The notes beneath the pieces were generated by a model. The model worked only from the letters and a program-made list of their open reading frames with translations. It was not told the DNA's origin and did not search any database. A stretch of 64,000 nucleotides of DNA from Deltaproteobacteria bacterium CSP1-8 (GTDB taxonomy: Bacteria > Desulfobacterota > Deferrimicrobia > Deferrimicrobiales > Deferrimicrobiaceae). Shown here one piece after another: positions 41,992 to 50,691 of the stretch. Numbering within the stretch: position 1 is the first letter of the stretch; each line of letters starts with the position of its first letter. The translations under genes were made by a program, and so were the position numbers. Where the stretch lies: the NCBI GenBank assembly GCA_001443455.1, contig LDXO01000006.1:61029-125028 (forward strand), written 5' to 3'.

Positions 41992-42022
41992 TTGACATAT
42001 CCCATAGACATTATGGTATATT
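41992..42022 (+). promoter_or_regulatory. Sigma-70-like promoter of the rhodanese gene
   Basis: A perfect TTGACA and an AT-rich -10 region (TGGTAT at 16-bp spacing, or the overlapping TATATT) lie 40-70 bp upstream of the rhodanese ATG. Confidence 0.5.
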
Positions 42023-42061
42023 TCAGTCGCATATCCGAAAAAACCTCTAAAGGAGCTGGAA

Positions 42062-43039
42062 ATGAAAAAGATTTCGATCCATACATTGTTTGCCCTCCTG
42101 TCCCTTCTGTTCCTCCCGGCTACCGGTGCCTATGCCGGGCAGTCCGGGTACAAGGGGTTTTCCCGAGGCGATGTCCTGATTACCATCCACGAACTGAAGA
42201 ATCTGATTGATGCCGGGGCCCCGAGCCTAGTGATCCTGGCGACGGAAGACAGCGTGGGATACCGCACGGGGCACATCCCGGGCGCTCACCATGTGGACCG
42301 CCCCGACTACGAAGCTCCCCCCGATACCCAAAACGGCGTCACGGGAAACATCATCGACGCAGCCGGTTTCACGGAGCTAGCCCGGCGCACCGGCATCAAC
42401 CGGGACTCCACCGTAGTCGTCTACGACGACAAGTACGACGCCACCCGGCTCTGGTGGGCCTTCGCCTACTACGGCAAGTCCGACGTGCGGGTGCTCGACG
42501 GCGGTACCAAGGCCTGGAAGGAGGCAGGCTACCCCGTCGAGATCCTGGCCCCCGACGCTCCGGCACAGCACGGAAACTTCGTCGCCGCTGTCGCTCTCCC
42601 TCACCTGCGGGTGGATACCGCCGATGTCGTTGCACTCCGCAAGAATCCCGCGGCACAGTTGTGGGATACCCGCAGCCAAGAGGAGTTCACCGGGAAAGAG
42701 CAGAAGAAAGGGGCATACCGTGCAGGGTGTATCCCCGGAAGCCGGCACGCTGAATGGACCCTTTTCAAGAAGAAGGAGAATCGCTCCGAGTGGTTGACGG
42801 CGGCTGAAATGCAGCCCCTGCTTCGCAAACTCGGCTTCGATCCGAAGAAGGAACAATACTTCTACTGCCAATCCGGGGTGCGTTCCACCCAGGTCCTCTT
42901 CGCCCTCTATCTTTCAGGGTGGCCAATAGAAAAGCTGCACAACTACGATAGTTCCTGGATCGGCTGGTCGAAGGATTACAGCCTGCCGCTGGAAGCCGGC
43001 GTCCCGACCGCCGACCCCGGGCAGGAAGCAAAAAAATAG
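42062..43039 (+). CDS. Exported tandem-rhodanese sulfurtransferase
   Basis: 325 residues with a signal peptide (TLFALLSLLFLPATGAYA) and two rhodanese domains. The first is inactive-type (HIPGAHHVDRPDYE, VVVYDDKYDATRLWWAF). The second carries the catalytic Cys in YFYCQSGVRSTQVLF. It transfers sulfane sulfur from thiosulfate or 3-mercaptopyruvate to thiols or cyanide in the periplasm. AAAGGAGCTGG precedes the ATG. It follows the probable seleno-redoxin, so both may serve periplasmic sulfur/thiol redox. Complete and typical length. Confidence 0.9.
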   Translation: MKKISIHTLFALLSLLFLPATGAYAGQSGYKGFSRGDVLITIHELKNLIDAGAPSLVILATEDSVGYRTGHIPGAHHVDRPDYEAPPDTQNGVTGNIIDAAGFTELARRTGINRDSTVVVYDDKYDATRLWWAFAYYGKSDVRVLDGGTKAWKEAGYPVEILAPDAPAQHGNFVAAVALPHLRVDTADVVALRKNPAAQLWDTRSQEEFTGKEQKKGAYRAGCIPGSRHAEWTLFKKKENRSEWLTAAEMQPLLRKLGFDPKKEQYFYCQSGVRSTQVLFALYLSGWPIEKLHNYDSSWIGWSKDYSLPLEAGVPTADPGQEAKK

Positions 43040-43272
43040 GCCGGCGGGATTTACCCTTTTTCGCCCACCGGTACCGGGTGATTTCAACACGGGGTTTCGG
43101 TCGCGGAAAGGTCATGAATCTGTCAGACCTACCGGGGGTGATCCTCCCGACCCGGATCCGGGAGATCCGATACGTACGGGCGGCCACGTTGTACGAGTGG
43201 ATTGCAACGAGGATCGCGCTGCCGAGGTTCCCGGTGGGCTTGTCCATCATGAGGACAACCTTCCCAATCCCG

Positions 43273-44127
43273 TCACCGATGGCCGGCCGGTTTGCGGAAT
43301 TGCGCGGCTTCCCAGGCAAGCATCGCCATTTTCCTCGTTGCCCCCCACTGGTAATCTCCGAAATCTCCCGTTTTCCGGATGACCCGGTGACAGGGGATGA
43401 GGAATCCCACCGGGTTCCGTGCGACGGCCGAGCCGACGGCGCGCGCGGCTCCCGGTGCGCCGATCTGGACGGCGACATGCTCGTAAGAAATCGCGCGTCC
43501 CGGCGGGATGCGGACGAGAGCCTCCCACACCTTGACCTGGAAATTCGTCCCCCGGACGAACACGTTCAGCGGGGAGTCGTTCTTCCACCGCGAAGGGTCG
43601 AAGATCCGGCTCGCAACGTTTTTCGTAGCCCGCGGGTTTTCCCGAAGCGTCGCCCGGCTCCATGGCTTCCCGATCGTTTCCCATGCTTCCCCGCCTCGAT
43701 CGGCGGACAGAAACGACAATCCGCAGATTCCCCGGCCGGTGATGGCGAGGAGACAGTCTCCGAATGGACTCGGGTGCACTCCGTATTGGATCGTGAGGCC
43801 TGCGCCTTCTTTCTTCATTTCTCCCGGCGTCATGGCGTACACGCTGACGAGGAGATCGTGCAGGCGCCCGGAGCCCGACAACCCGGCTTCGTATGCCGCA
43901 TCCAGCACATTGGGTGATTCCCGCAGCAGCCTCCCGGCGTACTCCGCGGTGAGAAACTGGAGAAACCGTTTCGGACTGATGCCCGCCCAACGCGTGAACA
44001 GGCGGTGGAAATGGTACTCGCTCAAGCCCACCGTCCTCGCCACTTCCTTGAGGTTTGGCTGCCGACGGAAGTTTTCCCCGAGATAGAGGATTGCTTTTTC
44101 GATCCGCGCGTACTCGGCCGACCGCAT
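43273..44127 (-). CDS. AraC-type regulator fused to O6-methylguanine-DNA methyltransferase (Ada-like)
   Basis: 284 residues: an AraC-type HTH (LKEVARTVGLSEYHFHRLFT) followed by the alkyltransferase domain with acceptor Cys in PVGFLIPCHRVIRKTG and the NFQVKVWEALVRIPPG helix. It repairs alkylated guanine or thymine and may activate genes. The N-terminal Zn/Cys phosphotriester domain of E. coli Ada is absent, so induction by that route is not expected. ATG 44127 has GAGGAGGAAATC; earlier starts in the track lack support. Confidence 0.9.
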   Translation of the reverse strand: MRSAEYARIEKAILYLGENFRRQPNLKEVARTVGLSEYHFHRLFTRWAGISPKRFLQFLTAEYAGRLLRESPNVLDAAYEAGLSGSGRLHDLLVSVYAMTPGEMKKEGAGLTIQYGVHPSPFGDCLLAITGRGICGLSFLSADRGGEAWETIGKPWSRATLRENPRATKNVASRIFDPSRWKNDSPLNVFVRGTNFQVKVWEALVRIPPGRAISYEHVAVQIGAPGAARAVGSAVARNPVGFLIPCHRVIRKTGDFGDYQWGATRKMAMLAWEAAQFRKPAGHR

Positions 44128-44338
44128 GATTTCCTCCTCGAAACACTTCGCCTTGCTGCCACGATGACACCGGCTGTTGGATGACTCAACCCGATTCTTG
44201 CTGCCGGTGCCGATGGTGCGGCGGGGCGGATACCGCCCCCTTGCCGTGACCGATACCCGCCCCGGTTCAGCACCGGACAAAGGGCGTGGTATCATGATTT
44301 TCTATTTTTCTCCCCTCAGGGGGAAGGGGGATTCGGGG

Positions 44339-44884
44339 ATGGGACACTTCTCGGTGAGCGTGTTGGGGAAGGACCGGCCGGGAATCGTCGCGGAGGTCAG
44401 CAGGATCCTCTACGAGCTGGGGTGCAACATCGAGGACTCGACCTGCACGATCCTGTCCGGCCAGTTCGCGATGATCCTGGTCGTCTGGCACGAGAAACTG
44501 CAGACGGCCGCAGAGCTTGACGCCTCCTTCGACGAGGTGCGCCGGAGGATGGGGCTTCTGGTCACGGTTCACCCGTTGAAGGCGGAGGAGGTCGTCCGCG
44601 AGAAGTCGTTCTCCGGGCGCCCCCACATCATCTCCGTATACGGGGCCGACCGGCCGGGGATCGTCTACTCCGTGGCCCGGGAGCTCGCCACGAGGAAGAT
44701 CAACATCACGGATCTGAACTCCCAGGTGGTCGGTTCCAAGGAGCGGCCCGTCTACGTCATGGTCCTGGAGGTGGACATCCCGGAAGGCGTCGACATGAAG
44801 GAACTGGACGGGGTGTTCGACCGGATCAAGAAGGAACTCAGCGTATCCATTTCGGTTCGTCCGATCGAGACCCTGGAGCTCTGA
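44339..44884 (+). CDS. Tandem ACT-domain regulatory protein (GcvR-like)
   Basis: 181 residues with two ACT domains: FSVSVLGKDRPGIVAEVSRI and HIISVYGADRPGIVYSVARE. GcvR-type proteins bind amino acids and modulate partners. ATG 44339 is chosen because GGGGGAAGGGGG lies upstream and it precedes the first ACT strand. It is followed 12 bp later by peptide deformylase, probably in one operon. Ligand unknown. Confidence 0.85.
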   Translation: MGHFSVSVLGKDRPGIVAEVSRILYELGCNIEDSTCTILSGQFAMILVVWHEKLQTAAELDASFDEVRRRMGLLVTVHPLKAEEVVREKSFSGRPHIISVYGADRPGIVYSVARELATRKINITDLNSQVVGSKERPVYVMVLEVDIPEGVDMKELDGVFDRIKKELSVSISVRPIETLEL

Positions 44885-44896
44885 CGGACGTCCGGC

Positions 44897-45406
44897 ATGG
44901 CGATCCTCCCGATCCTGCAGTTTCCGGACCCCCGGCTGAAGGAGAAGTCCGCTCCCGTGACGGGCGTGACCGCCGGGGTGTCCGCCTTCATCGACGACCT
45001 CCTGGAGACGATGCGCGCTTTCCCGGGGTGCGTCGGCATCGCCGCCCCGCAGATCGGCAACCAGAGCCGAATCGTCGCCGTCGACGTCTCGGTGCACCGC
45101 CGCGGCGGCCAGGAGGAGAACCACGGCCTGCTTGTCCTGGTGAACCCGGAGATCCTGGCCATGGGGGGGAAGCAGCTCGTGCGGGAAGGGTGCATGAGCG
45201 TGCCGGACTACACCGCGAACGTGCAGCGCGCCCAGTGGGTCCTGGTGGACGCGCTCAGCCGGGAGGGGAAGCAGGTCATCCTCGAGGCCATCGGTTTCGA
45301 GGCGGTCGCCATCCAGCACGAGGTGGACCACCTGGACGGGTACCTGTTCCTGGACCGGGTCTCCTCCATCAAGACCGACCTCTTCCGGCGAAAGCGCTAT
45401 CGCTGA
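44897..45406 (+). CDS. def: Peptide deformylase
   Basis: Cytoplasmic metalloenzyme that removes the N-formyl group from nascent proteins. The 169 residues contain motif 1 GCVGIAAPQIG, motif 2 EGCMSVPDY (metal Cys) and motif 3 QHEVDHLDG (metal His pair and catalytic Glu). Complete. Operonic with the ACT protein upstream. Confidence 0.95.
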   Translation: MAILPILQFPDPRLKEKSAPVTGVTAGVSAFIDDLLETMRAFPGCVGIAAPQIGNQSRIVAVDVSVHRRGGQEENHGLLVLVNPEILAMGGKQLVREGCMSVPDYTANVQRAQWVLVDALSREGKQVILEAIGFEAVAIQHEVDHLDGYLFLDRVSSIKTDLFRRKRYR

Positions 45407-45463
45407 AATGCGGTCTCTTCCGCGGCGCCCGGCTCCGCGGGGCGGTCCGCAAGGGGAAGCGCC

Positions 45464-45775
45464 ATGGAAAAGGGAAAGTATTGCGTCAATTGCGGGGTCC
45501 ACATCGACGCCCGGGCGGAGATCTGCCTCGGGTGCGGCGTGCGGCAACCGTCCCTCAAGCGCCAGGGCAGCATCAGCAGGCGCGTCGCCGCCGCGATCTT
45601 CGCCATCCTTCTCGGCAGCTTCGGGGTCCACCGGTTCTACCTCGGACAGGTCGGATGGGGGATTCTTTACGTGGTCTTCTGCTGGACGCTCATCCCCGCC
45701 GTGGCGGGCCTGATCGAGGGAATCGTGTACCTTACGATGTCCGACGAGGAATTCGACGCGAAGTACGGACGGTAG
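45464..45775 (+). CDS. TM2 domain protein with zinc ribbon
   Basis: 103 residues: an N-terminal CxxC...CxxC ribbon ([20 protein letters not shown]) and a TM2 domain of two helices with the DRF-like turn ([20 protein letters not shown]). Small membrane protein found widely; function unclear. The start follows AAGGGGAAGCGCC. Confidence 0.85.
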   Translation: MEKGKYCVNCGVHIDARAEICLGCGVRQPSLKRQGSISRRVAAAIFAILLGSFGVHRFYLGQVGWGILYVVFCWTLIPAVAGLIEGIVYLTMSDEEFDAKYGR

Positions 45776-45818
45776 CCGCGTCCGGAGATTCCCCGGGCAG
45801 AAACCGGGAGGTGGGGAA

Positions 45819-46805
45819 ATGAAGAAGCGCGCGCTGGGAAAGAGCGGACTCGCCGTGTCCGCTCTGGGGCTTGGCTGCATGGGGATGTCGGAATTCTATG
45901 GGCCGGGGGACGAGAAGGAGTCCATCGCCACCATCCACCGCGCGCTCGACCTGGGCGTGGACTTTCTCGACACCAGCGACATCTACGGGATCGGCCGCAA
46001 CGAGGACCTCGTCGGGAAGGCAATCCGGGACCGGCGGGACAAGGTCGTCCTTGCGACCAAGTTCGGCATCCTCCGCGGAAGCGACGGTTCCTGGCAGGGC
46101 GTGAACGGGAAACCCGGGTACGTGCGGACCGCCTGCGAGGCAAGCATGCGCCGCCTCGGGGGAGAGGTCATCGACCTCTACTACCAGCACCGGGTGGACC
46201 CCGGGGTCCCCATCGAGGAGACGGTCGGCGCGATGGCCGGCCTCGTCCGGGAGGGGAAAGTCCGGTACCTCGGACTGTCCGAGGCGGCACCGCAGACGGT
46301 TCGCCGCGCGCAGGCCGTCCATCCGATCGCCGCTCTGCAGAGCGAATATTCCTTCTGGACCAGGGACCACGAGGGCGAGGTGATCCCTGTCTGCCGGGAA
46401 CTGGGGATCGGGTTCGTGGCCTACAGCCCCCTGGGGAGGGGGTTTTTCACCGGCCGGATCCGGGTTGCCGGGGATCTGGACGAGGGGGACCGCCGGCATC
46501 ACTTCCCCAGGTTTCAGGGGGAGAACATGGCGGCGAACCTTGCCCTCCTGCGTCGCGTCGAGGAGATGGCGACGCGCAAAGGGTGCACCCCGGCGCAGTT
46601 CGCCCTCGCGTGGGTTCTCGCCCGGGGAGAGGACATCGTGCCGATACCGGGGACCAAACGGCGGGACCGCCTGGAGGAAAACCTGGGGGCCCTGGACGTC
46701 GAGTTCACGGCGGAGGAGATGGCCGAGGTCGACTCCGCGTTCCCGCCGGGGACCGCCGCCGGGATGCGCTATCCGGAAGAGGCGATGCGGATGGTAAACC
46801 GCTAA
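45819..46805 (+). CDS. Aldo/keto reductase
   Basis: NADPH-dependent carbonyl reductase of 328 residues with the catalytic tetrad Asp/Tyr (FLDTSDIYG), Lys (VLATKFG) and His (LYYQHRVD), and the phosphate-binding tail ([18 protein letters not shown]). It belongs to the AKR group acting on small aldehydes or quinones. GGGAGG precedes ATG. Complete. Confidence 0.92.
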   Translation: MKKRALGKSGLAVSALGLGCMGMSEFYGPGDEKESIATIHRALDLGVDFLDTSDIYGIGRNEDLVGKAIRDRRDKVVLATKFGILRGSDGSWQGVNGKPGYVRTACEASMRRLGGEVIDLYYQHRVDPGVPIEETVGAMAGLVREGKVRYLGLSEAAPQTVRRAQAVHPIAALQSEYSFWTRDHEGEVIPVCRELGIGFVAYSPLGRGFFTGRIRVAGDLDEGDRRHHFPRFQGENMAANLALLRRVEEMATRKGCTPAQFALAWVLARGEDIVPIPGTKRRDRLEENLGALDVEFTAEEMAEVDSAFPPGTAAGMRYPEEAMRMVNR

Positions 46806-46828
46806 AGAGGAATGGAGAACGGCAGAAA

Positions 46829-47410
46829 TCAGCGGTTCTCGAGACGGGAGCGGACGCGGTCGGCGGAGGGGAGACCGGATTCCCCGGAGACACTCGCAAC
46901 AGATCTTTCCCCGGATTCGGCCATTCCCGGGTCCGGTTCCCCTCCGGCGGAGCCACGCTTCACGGTGCTGACGATGGCTTCCAGCTTCTCCCGGTTCCCC
47001 TGGCCCTTTTTCATGGCGTCCCGGATGTTCCCCACGAGATCGAACGCATTCCCGAGCGAAACCCCCTCGGGGCCTTCCCGGACCACCAGGGACTTGTGCC
47101 GCTCCAGGAAGTCCCCGACGTCGATTCGCCCCTTGCGTTCCTTCTCCTCGCCCACGGGAGGGGGGGCGAGCAACCCGTTTCCCGCTTCGCCGACGGTCGC
47201 AACCTTTCGGACGGTTTCCCCGGGGATCTCGAGGTACGGGACCGCTTTCGCCCTGTTCCCGGAGTGGGATACCTCCACCCAGGCCCTGCTGCCGTCACTC
47301 CCGGCAAAAAACGGGATTTGGGACGGTTCTTCCCCCGCCTGTGCAAGAGCGGTGCACAGGAACAGGACCGTCGCGATGCCAAATCTCCTGCGGACCCCTC
47401 TTCTCGCCAA
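46829..47410 (-). CDS. Secreted hypothetical protein
   Basis: 193 residues from TTG 47410, which has CAGGAGGAG upstream and starts right before a signal peptide (RFGIATVLFLCTALAQAG). The track start 39 bases earlier has no such site. The mature part is acidic and basic in turn, has no Cys and includes VEVSHSGNRAKAVPYLEIPG. No family recognised. Convergent with the aldo/keto reductase. Confidence 0.5.
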   Translation of the reverse strand: MARRGVRRRFGIATVLFLCTALAQAGEEPSQIPFFAGSDGSRAWVEVSHSGNRAKAVPYLEIPGETVRKVATVGEAGNGLLAPPPVGEEKERKGRIDVGDFLERHKSLVVREGPEGVSLGNAFDLVGNIRDAMKKGQGNREKLEAIVSTVKRGSAGGEPDPGMAESGERSVASVSGESGLPSADRVRSRLENR

Positions 47411-47644
47411 TTGCCTTGCTCCTCCTGGGTGCTGCCGTGCCTGCACCACCTGCCTGGTTCCAGGGGACCCACGAAATGTGCCAAGATGTCGAACTGTTTT
47501 TTCTTATTGGAAACGGGAATTTCCCTGCAGAATCAGTTGTGAACTCCATTCAGATCTGTTATCGGGAGACAAGATCTTACATCTTTGATTGTCGTCGCCC
47601 GGGAACACCCCGCCCTTGTTTGTCGAATCAGGAGGGCAAGGCGC

Positions 47645-47672
47645 TTCCTGCGCGACGGGGAAGGGGTACAAT
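47645..47672 (+). promoter_or_regulatory. Possible promoter of the coiled-coil gene
   Basis: TTCCTG, 16 bases, then TACAAT, about 60 bp before the start codon. Moderate match only. No gene is seen elsewhere in 47411-47734. Confidence 0.3.
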
Positions 47673-47734
47673 AAAATCAGGGGAAGGGGACGAGGCAACC
47701 TCCGACGAATCCCGGAAAGAAAGGAGCGACCGCC

Positions 47735-48226
47735 ATGATCAGGGTGAAGACCTTTACCTCCCAGCTGAAGATCTTCCATACGCGGAACGAGTTGCTCGAA
47801 CTGGATCAGGCCGTGAACGACTTCGTCGCTTCGCAAGGCATACGGAAGGTGATTTCGGTGAGCGACGCCGTCACCACGGGTGTCAAGGGGGAGGCGATCG
47901 GCATCATCCGGGTGATCACCTACGAAGAACCCGGCGAGGGGGCCAGGGAAAAGGTTCTCGGGAAAATGGAGGAGAAGCTGAAAGGGTGGGGCGACGAGAT
48001 CGAACATCTCCGAGGAAAGGCCGACAGGCTGGGGACGGAGGCCCGGAAGAAGCTTCAGGAACAGGTGGAGGAGTTGCGTGCCAAGCAGGAATCGGCACGG
48101 CAAAAACTGCAGGAAATGAGGAAAACCGGCGGGGAGGCGTGGGAGGATCTTCGGACAGGGGCGGAAGCCGCGCTGGAGGATCTGAAAAAGGCCGGGGAGA
48201 GGGCCATCGGAAAAAGGAAAAAATAA
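47735..48226 (+). CDS. Coiled-coil hypothetical protein
   Basis: 163 residues, cytoplasmic. The first 70 form a mixed alpha/beta segment (ELDQAVNDFVASQGIRKVIS, GEAIGIIRVITYE). The rest is one long highly charged helix (EARKKLQEQVEELRAKQESA) ending in Lys-rich KRKK. AAAGGAG lies 10 bases before ATG. The N-terminal part recalls small sporulation/stress proteins with a conserved VSD-like strand, but I assign no family. Confidence 0.6.
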   Translation: MIRVKTFTSQLKIFHTRNELLELDQAVNDFVASQGIRKVISVSDAVTTGVKGEAIGIIRVITYEEPGEGAREKVLGKMEEKLKGWGDEIEHLRGKADRLGTEARKKLQEQVEELRAKQESARQKLQEMRKTGGEAWEDLRTGAEAALEDLKKAGERAIGKRKK

Positions 48227-48403
48227 AAAAAGAGGCTGATGGCCTGGGAGGGGAGGACCATTTCTTATCCCCTCCCACAATCCCGGGGAATGGAAAAAAA
48301 TTTCCTCTAAAGAAATCTCGGAAGATTGCCGAGATTAGGAATTGGGAGGATGCGAGTAATTCATTAAGAATAAAAAAATAGGAATTACAAGGAGGATCAC
48401 GGG

Positions 48404-48568
48404 GTGGATGCTGTCGCCATGATTCAAACATTGGAACCATTCAAGGCGGGAATCGGAATCGGGGCTATTGCCTTGATCTATGGCACAGTGAAAATGGAGT
48501 TCAGTCTCGGCGTATTGGGATTCTTTCTCTGTTTTCTTGCGGGATTGATCGCGCAATTATTCACGTAG
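48404..48568 (+). CDS. Small membrane protein (54 residues), absent from the ORF track
   Basis: GTG 48404 preceded by AAGGAGGATCACGG. The product has two hydrophobic stretches (GIGIGAIALIYGTVKMEFSL; LGFFLCFLAGLIAQLF) and would be a hairpin membrane protein. Good ribosome site and codon structure support it. Function unknown. Confidence 0.5.
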   Translation: MDAVAMIQTLEPFKAGIGIGAIALIYGTVKMEFSLGVLGFFLCFLAGLIAQLFT

Positions 48569-48596
48569 CTTGCTTCCCGATGATCAATTTTCCAGG

Positions 48597-48773
48597 TTAT
48601 CCTCGCATATATAAGGCAAAAAGTAAGAGGATACTGCCTGCAAAGAGCACCAATAAAAATATCTCCAGTATCCCACGGTCCTTTCTGTGGATCTTTTTTT
48701 GATGTTTCACGGCGGACGTTTTCGGTTTCCGGGGGATATTCTTCTTTTTCGAAACCTTGCTCACCGGCGTCAC
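48597..48773 (-). CDS. Small basic single-pass membrane protein
   Basis: 58 residues from GTG 48773 (alternative GTG 48764): a strongly basic head (VSKKKNIPRKPKTSAVKHQK) and a C-terminal helix (GILEIFLLVLFAGSILLLFA). It is the tail of a long minus-strand frame that otherwise shadows the Sel1 gene, but this part has its own amphipathic character. No clear ribosome site. Confidence 0.35.
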   Translation of the reverse strand: MTPVSKVSKKKNIPRKPKTSAVKHQKKIHRKDRGILEIFLLVLFAGSILLLFALYMRG

Positions 48774-48948
48774 CCGGGCTCTCAACAGGCATGGTGAAAA
48801 GAGGTCCTGCGGTTGTCGGTGTTGCGGGCGTCGACGAAATCCGTTACCTAAGTTTCCGGTTGTCCTCTCTGGGAGGGGAAGCGTCATGATATCATGGGTC
48901 GGCTTCTCGGCGATGGAAATCTTTTTGATATCTCTCGGAGGATTCGTC

Positions 48949-49728
48949 ATGCGGAAAGTGGTTTTTGCGGGGTTGATCCTTGCGTTCGGGCTTTCGATCT
49001 GCGCGCTGACGGCATCGTCGGCCGATGTTTCCGAATTGCTCGAAAGGGCCAAAAAGGGGGAGCCCGAGGCGCAATATGGCCTGGCCGAAAGGTACAGGAA
49101 AGGCGACGGGGTCCCGAAAAATGCCGAGGAAGCGGAGCAGTGGTACCGCAAGGCCGCCGAGAAGGGTTCCGCCGATGCCCAGTCTTCTCTGGGGAAGATG
49201 TATCGAACCGGCGAGGGCGTTCCGAAGAACAACGCCGAGGCGGCGAAATGGTACCGCAAGGCCGCGGATCAAGGTGTCCCCGATGCCCAGTCCACCCTGG
49301 GGAAGATGTATCGGAACGGGGAGGGCGTTCCGAAGAACAACGCCGAGGCGGCGAAATGGTATCGCAAGGCCTCAGAGAAGGGTGTCGCGGATGCCCAATC
49401 CACCCTCGGGAAGATGTATCGAAACGGCGAGGGAGTTCCGCAGGACAACGCCGAGGCGGCAAAATGGTATCGGAAGGCCGCGGAGCAAGGTGTTGCAGAC
49501 GTGCAGGCGGAACTGGGATTGATGTACGCCAACGGGCAGGGTGTCCCCCGTGATTATGTCGAATCCGTCAAATGGTACCGGAAGGCTGCGGAGCAGGGGA
49601 ATGCAAATGCGCAACACGGCCTGGGAGTGATGTACCACAATGGCTTCGGTGTGGAGCGGGATGACGGCGAGGCGACGAAGTGGTTCCGAAAGGCCGCCGA
49701 GCAAGGATATTACGGTAAGCCCCAGTAG
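48949..49728 (+). CDS. Exported Sel1-repeat protein
   Basis: 259 residues with a signal peptide (VVFAGLILAFGLSICALTAS) and six Sel1-like repeats of 36 residues each (for example DAQSTLGKMYRNGEGVPKNN). Sel1 repeats build helical solenoids for protein-protein contacts. Repeats 2-4 are nearly identical at DNA level, suggesting recent expansion. ATG 48949 has CGGAGGA; the track start 192 bases upstream lacks a site. Confidence 0.85.
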   Translation: MRKVVFAGLILAFGLSICALTASSADVSELLERAKKGEPEAQYGLAERYRKGDGVPKNAEEAEQWYRKAAEKGSADAQSSLGKMYRTGEGVPKNNAEAAKWYRKAADQGVPDAQSTLGKMYRNGEGVPKNNAEAAKWYRKASEKGVADAQSTLGKMYRNGEGVPQDNAEAAKWYRKAAEQGVADVQAELGLMYANGQGVPRDYVESVKWYRKAAEQGNANAQHGLGVMYHNGFGVERDDGEATKWFRKAAEQGYYGKPQ

Positions 49729-49762
49729 TGCCGTGCCGGGGGCCGGGGGTTTTCCTCGGCCG

Positions 49763-49978
49763 TCAGGCGATAGCCAGCTTCTCTTTCCGGTGGGTCCGCA
49801 GGTAATTCTCCACGTCGCGCAGATGGAAGAGGAGCGTGTTCTCCAGCCAGATCCCGGGGAGTTCCCGGCTCACCGCCAGGGTCTGGACGTGCAGCCTCGA
49901 AAGACTGAGCATGTTCGCCACCTCGGCCGCGGACAAAAGCTGCGTGTCGCCATGTTTGCGTTCCCCGTCCCGTTGCAT
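49763..49978 (-). CDS. Excisionase/MerR-like HTH protein
   Basis: 71 residues with the DNA-binding helix-turn-helix of the excisionase family (LLSAAEVANMLSLSRLHVQT, then a wing and RDVENYLRTH). AGGAGG precedes ATG, 13 bp after the stop of the upstream small gene, so the two are cotranscribed. Likely binds DNA; no toxin, integrase or phage gene is adjacent. Confidence 0.75.
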   Translation of the reverse strand: MQRDGERKHGDTQLLSAAEVANMLSLSRLHVQTLAVSRELPGIWLENTLLFHLRDVENYLRTHRKEKLAIA

Positions 49979-49991
49979 GTTCGCCGTCCTC

Positions 49992-50186
49992 CTATAGGTC
50001 GATCCACAAATTGCCGGCCTGTACCTGGAGCGTGTCCCCTTCGGATGAATCGAAGGTTTTTTTCACGATTCGCAGGAGTCCGACAAGGTTGCTGCCTCGC
50101 TCTCCTTTTCGCCTTTCCACGATGGTCCCGATGCGTATCTTCGTCTTCTTCTTGCGGTCCAAGCGGTACACGGGGAAGCTTTCCAT
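49992..50186 (-). CDS. Small basic hypothetical protein
   Basis: 64 residues beginning MESFPVYRLDRKKKTKIRIG, beta-rich (GTIVERRKGERGSNLVGLLR). ATG 50186 has GGAGGTATCGCC. First gene of a two-gene unit with the HTH protein. Not recognised; the beta-strand pattern would fit a small RNA/DNA-binding barrel, which is speculation. Confidence 0.55.
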   Translation of the reverse strand: MESFPVYRLDRKKKTKIRIGTIVERRKGERGSNLVGLLRIVKKTFDSSEGDTLQVQAGNLWIDL

Positions 50187-50691
50187 GGCGATACCTCCCG
50201 GGCGTTCAGGCATCCTCTTGCGTCATTCGTCCTTCCGGGACCGGATTTCCGATCCGTTTTCCCCGTGGGGAGAGAAGGCAGGGATACGCGCCATCCTTCT
50301 CTCCCCGATTGCATTTCCCGGGGATGCGAGCTGCCGGCCTCGAATCCCCCGTAAGGCTCCCCTCTGAAGCCAGCCGGGCGCGCCGGTGGGTCGGAGGATC
50401 GGGAGCATCATCTGTCATTGTTCTCTAGCAATATCAATGCCAAGCTAAACATTGTTATAATTGACTATACCCCCATGGTTTTTAATGGAAAAGCTGACAG
50501 GCAGAGGGGAAGCCAGGGCGAGAAATGTAGGAAAAAACTTATCCAAGTTCGTACAATGACTGCTGATTGTTTCCCTGTGGGGAGCTACTTCGCGTAACCG
50601 ATGGAACGGTGCCTGGTTCCGGGATATCCGACATCCCCTCTACAAGATCACGTGAACGCCTCCACGGTTCTTGTGGAGATCGACTTGGTCC
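50187..50691. other. Non-coding interval with a 12-bp hairpin
   Basis: About 500 bp without a gene. GGGGAGAGAAGG and CCTTCTCTCCCC (50267-50306) form a perfect stem without a T tract. The right part (50420-50600) is AT-rich with TATAAT-like sequence, suggesting promoters, but no clear unit can be assigned. Confidence 0.4.

Noticed and set aside
49025-49728. Repeat array in the Sel1 gene considered as a CRISPR or DNA repeat
   Set aside because: The 108-bp periodicity is explained by in-frame Sel1 protein repeats; no spacers.
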